This document shows, one piece after another, positions 34,801 to 41,062 of a DNA stretch of 58,309 nucleotides. The DNA comes from a virus, in IMG/VR virus record IMGVR_UViG_3300032326_000971, positions 1 to 58,309 of that record. One strand, given 5' to 3'. A program made the translations under genes and the position numbers. The notes beneath the pieces were generated by a model. It ran no database searches and was not told the origin of the DNA. It saw only the letters and a program-made list of their open reading frames with translations. Every line of letters begins with the position of its first letter. The first letter of the stretch is position 1.

Positions 34801-35948
34801 TAGAAGGGAAAGAAGAGGGCGGTATGGCTATTGCTAATATTGAATTTAATAATCCAAAAGAAGCCGTAGAAGTAGCTAAAGAATTATCTAAAATATACCC
34901 AAAAGGGATTCCTGATGCTGTATTAATTGATAAAGTTGTAGATAATATTAGAAATAGAATTAAAGAAGGTATTAAAACAGAAGTTAAACCAACTGAAGTA
35001 AAAGTAGAAGTTAAGCCATCTGAAGTAAAGAAAGAGGTTTTTAAAAGCTCTCAGGGTAATACCGTAGAGCTTGAAAATGGTAAATTGGTAGTTAAGAGTA
35101 AAAGCGGAGAGGTTTTATCTGAAAGGGCTAGTAAAAAAGCAATAGAAGAATATGCTGAGAATTTTGATTATTCAAAAGGCGATAAGGTTCCTGATGTGCC
35201 TTCAGAAATAACAAATAGCAGAGATGCAGCTAGGTATGTAATAGAGGAATCAAAAAACCCAACAGAAATAGCTGAAATTTATGCTAGCGAAGATTTGTTA
35301 CCCAAAGAAAGCAATCCTAAGTTTCAAGCTATTGCAGAATATGGATTAGGTAGAATTAAGACATCAAGCTATAAGAATCTAGGAGATCCAAATAAGATTG
35401 AGAAATCAATGTATCTTAAAATATTTAGCGAAGAGAGGGGTACACCAATTGATGTATTAGCTAAGTCAATATCTGATAAATATGAAGGTTTAAATATTGA
35501 GCCTCAAGATATTGTAGATTATATTGAAAGATATTCAAGAGGCGATAAGAGTGCATTAGAATTTAAAGAATCAGATGTTGCATTACAAGCAGCAGATAAA
35601 TTTAATAAATTAACTGGATTAGATTTAAATTCAGAATTAGCCAATAAAATAATAGACAATAAATTAGGTAAAGCAAATAAAGATCAATTAGAAATTATAA
35701 AAGAAGATTATGAAACAGCAAAACAACTTGAAGATGCCTACTGGGCAGAGTACAAAAAAACTGACGGATTTACAAAAGAAAGCAATATTGGCGAGGTTGA
35801 TAGGCCAGAAGCCGCCCAAAAGCCAGAAAAAAGTTTAGAAAAAGCTTATAAAGACTTGACAAATATTGAAAAAAGACAAATAATTAATAGTAAATTTGAT
35901 AAATTACTTGAAGAACTTAAAATAGAAAAAATATGTCCAACGGATTAA
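31815..35948 (+). CDS. very large predicted internal (ejected) virion protein (1377 aa)
   Basis: The N-terminus has two copies of a SSxFEDF...F motif (SSNFEDFKLSEDDFYKKLAS and SSFEDFTKPKDKF), seen also at the start of large proteins in other Bacteroidota phages. A Gly/Ala-rich hydrophobic stretch at about 395-455 could cross membranes. After residue 760 there are three imperfect copies of EVKPTEVKAE (DNA at 34122-34162, 34635-34675, 34978-35017), acting as linkers between small domains; one of these (about 970-1050) is beta-rich. A final helical domain overlaps the next gene by 16 bases. It probably travels inside the capsid and is delivered to the cell. Confidence 0.7.
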   Translation: MTEELFPSEQVDAVSQQGDPVVQPPKKDPYKKKVWGILSSNFEDFKLSEDDFYKKLASDKTYANKVYDVLASSFEDFTKPKDKFILDINYEEPVKKKDGTKALGFSPYDFLNVGKPSSRTQLPLVGEYSQVQESKAAPKAKESSKDAIQNLLGFIKSGGKPTKGGGKTNQVAKSTQPTVSQNVREQAALGRLGKALVDPVTGTKIDRKTGLPTAYVNELNKKSTFSAPQISEEDKSIYLQSLGLNPNATDVEVLNTPDFRQFKQTVEQEKKINQAIDNYWKRQDAIDMQKRAGFSGPFVSSRTSALGFDEDLRKRLKSGDLVITNDEVTGEPIIGKPDYNPITSFLNLYNKSYDQKAEEKYTQNLSAADKIKNKEAKQYLASLNNEIPSVPSGFFGKLGATAGSFAQALAEPTMMGIGLYATGGTIGAPALGTEAAFAAAKGLQSVGDVVGWMNEIGNDSYEPTWDKVYNGNLKNIENPTYQQKIDAANKATEAASYAKSVGALEGMFFGIPLGSLGSSIKPSVTGYLNTLKSIGRSSLAQMPQMTGASFLGQVGKGEVGRQFGSNETHSQIIQQGLENAWETAKFVGGMGFVHAAQASIPHAFALLTNPAESPSKALTAKAKSIVTKFPEEVVADVYAKAEQEGVIPPGKANEIIVDLQNYKESESQVPKTVVDVDAKDAIAGKIQKRDKLDQELKETKVNARKEEIKQEIAQIDAEIDNIYKGDDVLANEYDINGIPLNQDLPAPKQRPSIMPLENVEAVPAEKLLTEEVKPTEVKAEVEPVEIKAQNEPTKEPVIVVHGTGDNGFVLEHNEGIDKKGIVMPEDVRRTTVEQKDLTIEEKNELNKTGSLVKDNEALNNGNKKVSIFTKHSDSFGRSGGSRFDIVIPENNSSTAKGVKDVLDKLYDENLIKNRKGSEYIKEAVKRVKEYIDSNKTEAIKEEVKPTEVKAEFKPTEVEVTEEVKPIRQLGTGSNVYFENNKYRVNDISKGKVILNIEGKEEGGMAIANIEFNNPKEAVEVAKELSKIYPKGIPDAVLIDKVVDNIRNRIKEGIKTEVKPTEVKVEVKPSEVKKEVFKSSQGNTVELENGKLVVKSKSGEVLSERASKKAIEEYAENFDYSKGDKVPDVPSEITNSRDAARYVIEESKNPTEIAEIYASEDLLPKESNPKFQAIAEYGLGRIKTSSYKNLGDPNKIEKSMYLKIFSEERGTPIDVLAKSISDKYEGLNIEPQDIVDYIERYSRGDKSALEFKESDVALQAADKFNKLTGLDLNSELANKIIDNKLGKANKDQLEIIKEDYETAKQLEDAYWAEYKKTDGFTKESNIGEVDRPEAAQKPEKSLEKAYKDLTNIEKRQIINSKFDKLLEELKIEKICPTD

Positions 35949-36433
35949 AATCCTTATTAAGCTCAAGCATGAGAAAAGGCATGCAAGATGCAGTTTATAT
36001 TGAATTGTATCAATCTAACTTATGGAAAAGTTTAGCTAACCAATTGCAAAGATTGGGTTATTTTGGTAGCCAGAAGTATTTTTTAGCAGAAAGTGCTGAG
36101 GAATTAACGCATTACCAAATGCACGTAGATTTCATGAATGATATGAATGATTGCGCTGACTTGCCTAAAATTGATGCTGTTACCGATAAGATAGAAGATA
36201 TTGGAGATGCATTAGAAATAGGTTATAATATTGAATTAGATGTATATAAGCAATACAAAGATTTCTATAAAAAAGCAGAAGATGAGGATGTAGCAGTTGC
36301 TCAGTATATTTTACAATTCATTGAAATTCAACGCAAAGCTGTTGGTCATTATGGTGACTTATTGGCTAAATACAAAATAGCAGAAACAACAAAAGAATTA
36401 TTAGAATTTGACGAACATATATCAGATGTATAA
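35933..36433 (+). CDS. ferritin-like protein
   Basis: A 166-residue four-helix protein that aligns along its length with non-haem ferritins of FtnA type. The ferroxidase residues of FtnA (Glu17, Glu50, His53, Glu94, Gln127) correspond to Glu24 (YIELYQ), Glu57 and His60 (EELTHYQ), Glu101 (NIELDVY) and Gln133 (FIEIQ). Glu130 of FtnA is Ala136 here. Iron oxidation and storage are therefore plausible. ATG at 35933 lies inside the end of the 1377-residue gene, and its stop overlaps the 1165-residue gene, so it is coupled to the predicted ejected proteins. Both virion packaging and intracellular use are possible. Confidence 0.8.
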   Translation: MSNGLKSLLSSSMRKGMQDAVYIELYQSNLWKSLANQLQRLGYFGSQKYFLAESAEELTHYQMHVDFMNDMNDCADLPKIDAVTDKIEDIGDALEIGYNIELDVYKQYKDFYKKAEDEDVAVAQYILQFIEIQRKAVGHYGDLLAKYKIAETTKELLEFDEHISDV

Positions 36434-39400
36434 TGGCTAGAAAAAACCCTTGCAAATACCTTTTTGAAATCAAGCCCGGAGAATTTAAAGAGTTCACCGA
36501 GGCGGAGCTTAAAGATTATTTATTAGAACAGGATTTATCAAAATTCAAATCAGTACAAGATGCCTTACAAGAGCGAAGCGCAAAGGAAGAAGTTCCATTT
36601 GCTACTAAACCAGGGAAAAATATCCCCGAAAGTAGTGAAAGAATACGATCAAGCCAGCAAAGGGTTGAAGCTTCCGAAGAAGCTCAAGGTTATGAAGAAG
36701 CCCTAAGAGGTATTACTAAGGCTGATAATCAAGCTAGAAGAGAAGAATTAGGATTGCCTGTTTATAAGGGTGAGGTTGTAACTGATGCTGAAATAAGACA
36801 AAGAGCAGCGGATGAATTAGCTAAAGGTTATGACTATGAGTCATTGATAAAAAGAATGGAGCAGGGAAATCCAACAAGTGCTGTTGAGTCTGAAATATTA
36901 AAAATGTATGCATCTGAATTAGATGCTAGATTGCAAAAAGATCCGTATAATAAAGATGTTCAAAAGGCATTAGCTCGTTTTACTGAGGCTAAATTGATGT
37001 CTGGATCTACAATGGGTAGAGATTTTAGGGCGCTACAAGGAACCGCTGCTTCTCCATTAGAGCAGTTGCAAACTCTTAGTGATTACGTAACTGTAGCTAG
37101 AGATGCAAATGGCGTTAATGAATTGACTGATACTCAAATGAAAAAGGTAGTACAAGAGTATGAGAAAATTCAGAAAGAGGTTGCAAAGTTAAAAGAGCAA
37201 AAAGAGGAATTAGAAAGATTAAATACAGAATCTTTAGCTCAACAAGAATTTAACAGGGCTAGAAAAGAAGCTCAAAAAACAAAGAGTGTTAAAAGAGATT
37301 ATAAAAAAGAAAGGGAAGATGTAATATCTATTATTAAAGCTAAATTAAAACAATCAAGAGAGAGTGGTAATTTATATTCTTCTCCTATACCATATAAGCC
37401 AGTTGTTGACTTAGTTAAGATTTCTCCTGAAATTGCAAAGCTTGTAAAAATATATGCCGAAGAGGGTATTCAAAAATTAGACCAAGTAGTAAAAAATATT
37501 CATGACTTATTAAAGGATGAAGTAGAAGGTTTAACCGAAAGAAATGTTATTGATGCAATTGCAGGTAAGTTTAATAAGCCAGCTAAACCACTTAGTGAAG
37601 AAAAAGCCAATTTATTAAATTTAAATAGAGAAGCAAAGTTGGCTTCAAGATTATTAGATTTAAAATATGGTAAAGAGTCTGAATTTGCTGCTAAAAATAA
37701 AGTAGAAAAGACCGAGGATGTAAAGCAAAGAGAAGAGCAATTAAGAAAAGAAAAGCTAGTTCAATTAATTCAGGGGGCTAAAAGTGGCGAAAAGGCGCAA
37801 GAAAAAAAGCAAGTAACCAAAAACAGGGAAATTGCGGAACTTGAGAAACAATTAAAGGAAGCAAGAAAAGAAAGTGGGTATTATGATGAATCTAAGTTAA
37901 GGGCGCTAATTAATAGGAACGAAGCTAGGGCTAAGGAAATTCAACAAAGAATAGAAAATAAGCAATTTGAAGAAAAACCAAAACCTGAAACCTTTATACA
38001 AAACCCTGAAATAAAGAAAAAATATCCAGAACTGTATAATGAATGGCTGGACACAAGTAATAAGGTAGATGATTTGAAGCATGATTTTATATTAGAAGCA
38101 GAAAAAGACAGGCTTGAAAGACAAGGGCTTTGGGGCAAAACAAAAGAAGGTGGGGAAATGTTTGTCAATACAGTTAAGTCTTTAAAGGCTGGTATAGATA
38201 ACTCGGCTGTGTTTGTTCAGAATCATACAGCAATGCTACGTCCATCAAATTGGGGATTAAGTGTCAAAAAACAACCTGGCAAGCTTTTGCCTAAATTTTC
38301 TTTTGGTGAAAGTTCCGCAGCAAAAGCATTGAAATTTCAATGGAAAGCGTTTGCAAGTGAAGCTGCATTGAGAAGAAGAATTACTGAAATGTACGAAAAT
38401 AAGCCAGTGTGGGATATGATTGAAAAGTCTGGTCTTGATATATTAGATCCATCGGGGTTCAAGTCAACAATGAGAGAGGAGTCGGTAGGTGGCAGAAATT
38501 TATTAGAAAAAAAATATTTTGGCGTACAGCCTTCAAAATATACAACAGCGCCATTTGAAAGATTATTTACAGGATTTAGTAATGAGATAAGATATAGTTT
38601 ATTTAGTGAAGGAGCTAAAAATTTGTTAGAACAAGGTAAAACCATAGAAAACAGCTTGCAGGATTATAAGGATTTGGCTAGCAGGATTAATAACATGACC
38701 GGTAGAGGTAAGATTATGTCAAAAGGAGCAGAGCCATATTTGAATTTTTTAATGTGGTCTCCCAAGTTGTTTGCTTCAAATTTAAATAAGTTAGGATTAA
38801 GTGATATTGTATCTAATAAACTTTGGGGTAAGAGAGATTCCGAGGGTAGGCCTAGAGGCTATTATAGTAATATGAACCCCGCAGGAAGAGCCAAGGCTAT
38901 TTCAGCAACAGTAGAAAGTCTTTCAACTGCAATTTTATTGATGTCAGCTCTTTCATTACGTAAGAATACCGAAGTTGATTGGGACCCAGAAAGTGTGACT
39001 TTTGGACAAGTAAAAGATACAGAAACTGGATGGAACGTTAATTTTTTTGGGCCATATAGTTCCATAGCTAGATTCTTGGTTATGATTGGATCTTCTGCAA
39101 CGAGTCCTCTAACGGGTCGCGCCCCTGTTAAAAAGATAGGTGGTAGAGCGCAAAAGGTTGATGCGATAGAAGAAACATATAAATTTTTTAGAGGTAAGGC
39201 TAATCCATTAACCGGAGTTGGTGCGGATATAATTTTCAATAAAACATTTAGCGGTAAGGATTACGATTATAGCAATCTGCCTAGTGACTTATTTGAACCT
39301 TTATTCATAAAAGACTTTAGAAGTCAATTTAAGGCATCCGGCGCAAGTGCGTTTTTATTTGCAATACCTACTTTTTATGGGTTAAAGGTGCAAAATGATA

Positions 39401-39930
39401 AACAATATGATCAAAGAGATTTAAAATCTTTGATAGATAATAATGTTTATTCTACTAATTTTGATCCAAGTACGATTTTTAATTATAATGATGGAGGCAG
39501 ACCTATTAATAAATCAGAATTTGAGAACTTTAAAAAGACAAGGGATAGTATTTTGAAAGACTTGATTACCAATATGAGCAAAAATGGATTCCCGGTATCA
39601 GAAAATGGCAAAAAAGTTCAAAAGGTTATAGAGGGTACTGGTCCGAATGTGGCTACTAAGGATCAGTTATACGAAATAATGAAAAAATTAAAATCAGAAG
39701 CTACTAGAGTGGCAAAATTGAAGCTGTTTGGGGTAAAAGAGAAGGACGAAGATGATGCGGATTTGGATGTAAAAGATGCCATGTACGATCAGGGATTAAA
39801 AATAGAGTATATAGAAGATGAAATTGAGGATGAGAAGGTTATAGATAATAAAGAAGATGAAGAGGAAGAAGAGCCAAAGGTGAAAGTAGAAGAAGAAGAG
39901 GAAGAGGAAGAGCCGGAGGAAGATGAATAG
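36433..39930 (+). CDS. very large predicted internal (polyvalent) protein with acidic tail (1165 aa)
   Basis: An 1165-residue protein with an N-terminal unit (NPCKYLFEIKPGEFKEF) of a kind I recall at the start of large polyvalent phage proteins, a long coiled-coil region (about 235-285 and 440-560), a probably globular centre including aromatic/Trp-rich and hydrophobic stretches near 820-840, and a final acidic tail of Glu-rich residues interrupted by PKVKV. Encoded right after the ferritin-like gene. It is likely delivered with the DNA; an unmatched acidic tail could act as a chaperone-like or DNA-mimicking end. No enzyme motif is recognised. Confidence 0.65.
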   Translation: MARKNPCKYLFEIKPGEFKEFTEAELKDYLLEQDLSKFKSVQDALQERSAKEEVPFATKPGKNIPESSERIRSSQQRVEASEEAQGYEEALRGITKADNQARREELGLPVYKGEVVTDAEIRQRAADELAKGYDYESLIKRMEQGNPTSAVESEILKMYASELDARLQKDPYNKDVQKALARFTEAKLMSGSTMGRDFRALQGTAASPLEQLQTLSDYVTVARDANGVNELTDTQMKKVVQEYEKIQKEVAKLKEQKEELERLNTESLAQQEFNRARKEAQKTKSVKRDYKKEREDVISIIKAKLKQSRESGNLYSSPIPYKPVVDLVKISPEIAKLVKIYAEEGIQKLDQVVKNIHDLLKDEVEGLTERNVIDAIAGKFNKPAKPLSEEKANLLNLNREAKLASRLLDLKYGKESEFAAKNKVEKTEDVKQREEQLRKEKLVQLIQGAKSGEKAQEKKQVTKNREIAELEKQLKEARKESGYYDESKLRALINRNEARAKEIQQRIENKQFEEKPKPETFIQNPEIKKKYPELYNEWLDTSNKVDDLKHDFILEAEKDRLERQGLWGKTKEGGEMFVNTVKSLKAGIDNSAVFVQNHTAMLRPSNWGLSVKKQPGKLLPKFSFGESSAAKALKFQWKAFASEAALRRRITEMYENKPVWDMIEKSGLDILDPSGFKSTMREESVGGRNLLEKKYFGVQPSKYTTAPFERLFTGFSNEIRYSLFSEGAKNLLEQGKTIENSLQDYKDLASRINNMTGRGKIMSKGAEPYLNFLMWSPKLFASNLNKLGLSDIVSNKLWGKRDSEGRPRGYYSNMNPAGRAKAISATVESLSTAILLMSALSLRKNTEVDWDPESVTFGQVKDTETGWNVNFFGPYSSIARFLVMIGSSATSPLTGRAPVKKIGGRAQKVDAIEETYKFFRGKANPLTGVGADIIFNKTFSGKDYDYSNLPSDLFEPLFIKDFRSQFKASGASAFLFAIPTFYGLKVQNDKQYDQRDLKSLIDNNVYSTNFDPSTIFNYNDGGRPINKSEFENFKKTRDSILKDLITNMSKNGFPVSENGKKVQKVIEGTGPNVATKDQLYEIMKKLKSEATRVAKLKLFGVKEKDEDDADLDVKDAMYDQGLKIEYIEDEIEDEKVIDNKEDEEEEEPKVKVEEEEEEEEPEEDE

Positions 39931-39972
39931 GCTTTTTAGATAATTTTATGCCATAGATAGGCAAAAAAATCT

Positions 39973-39980
39973 TATATTTG
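39973..39980 (+). promoter_or_regulatory. Bacteroidota -7 element TATATTTG before tail/fibre genes
   Basis: Exact TAnnTTTG match 16 bases upstream of the ATG at 39997, in the 66-base gap after the 1165-residue gene. Confidence 0.7.
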
Positions 39981-39996
39981 GGTAAAATTTAAACAA

Positions 39997-40515
39997 ATGC
40001 CTCTTGTACCCAATTTTACGGCAAGCCAATATAGCGGTACGCCCTCAGTCATAACTTTGACCGATACTTCAACCGGCTCTGATGTTACTATTGCCAAGCG
40101 TAGAGTATATTTATTACAAGCTAATGGTACATTTTTAGTACCTGCTGGAACTACTACAGATTATATTCAATGGGACTTAGTAGATACAAGTATCAATTTA
40201 GATGTTCTATCTCAAGATAGTGCATTAAGTATAACTGTTCAATGGTTAACTTCTGCAAACGCGGTGGTTACGTCAAAAACAATTTCATTTGCATTTACTG
40301 CATACAATGAAACTTTTTACTACGGTCTTACAGAAAGCCAAGTAGCAAATTCAAATCTTAGTGCAAGTACCAATTGGTATCAAACAAAATTAGTATTGAG
40401 AGTTGAAATTGATTCGGCTGATCAAGCAATTACATTTGCATCTGATATTTATTCAGCACAAGCTGCATTAAACAGAGCGACATATATATCTACTAACCAA
40501 GCATTATTCTTCTAA
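39997..40515 (+). CDS. predicted tail protein (172 aa)
   Basis: A beta-rich 172-residue protein (SVITLTDTSTGSDVTIAKRR, IQWDLVDTSINLDVLSQDS) with aromatic-rich strand FAFTAYNETFYYGL. It starts the fibre operon and probably forms part of the tail or fibre base. No family confidently identified. Confidence 0.65.
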   Translation: MPLVPNFTASQYSGTPSVITLTDTSTGSDVTIAKRRVYLLQANGTFLVPAGTTTDYIQWDLVDTSINLDVLSQDSALSITVQWLTSANAVVTSKTISFAFTAYNETFYYGLTESQVANSNLSASTNWYQTKLVLRVEIDSADQAITFASDIYSAQAALNRATYISTNQALFF

Positions 40516-40517
40516 TC

Positions 40518-41051
40518 ATGTTAGATCCACAAACAGTAGTATCAATAGCGGAGATTTCACAATACTTGTGGAATGATGCAATACCAAAACAAAATGTTTT
40601 TTTCAATGGAAGTATTGATCCAAGAAAGGCTCAACAACTTTACATGGAAAGAAAAGCATTGCAATATGGCATTGACCAAAACCTAAGTGGATTACCAGGT
40701 ACGTCAAATTATGTATATGCTTTATGTGGTGCAAAACTACAATTGGCAATAGAGATATTAGGAAATGGAACAGGTGGTGGTGGTGTAATACCTGGCGGTG
40801 GTGGAAACTTTAGTGTATATGAATATACTACTAATGCAGTAGGTGGTTCATTTACAGTTTATTTCCCTGAAGCTGTAGGCAAAAGATGTATAAACGCCTT
40901 TAGACAAGGTAACAATATTGGAGCTATTTTAACATCAGGAACTCCAACAGGCAATCAAGTCGTTTGGAACTCTGCTGCTGGTAGTTTAACAGTAGCTTCA
41001 AGTGTTCCTTTTTATGCTAATGAGTTTGTGAGAGTGATTGTTCAACAATAA
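40518..41051 (+). CDS. predicted tail protein with C-terminal beta domain (177 aa)
   Basis: Helical N-terminal 85 residues (TVVSIAEISQYLWNDAIPKQ), a Gly-rich hinge (GTGGGGVIPGGGG, about 95-108), then a compact beta domain. The hinge-plus-beta plan suits an attachment or fibre protein. Lies two bases after the previous gene. Confidence 0.65.
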   Translation: MLDPQTVVSIAEISQYLWNDAIPKQNVFFNGSIDPRKAQQLYMERKALQYGIDQNLSGLPGTSNYVYALCGAKLQLAIEILGNGTGGGGVIPGGGGNFSVYEYTTNAVGGSFTVYFPEAVGKRCINAFRQGNNIGAILTSGTPTGNQVVWNSAAGSLTVASSVPFYANEFVRVIVQQ

Positions 41052-41062
41052 AATATTTTATA

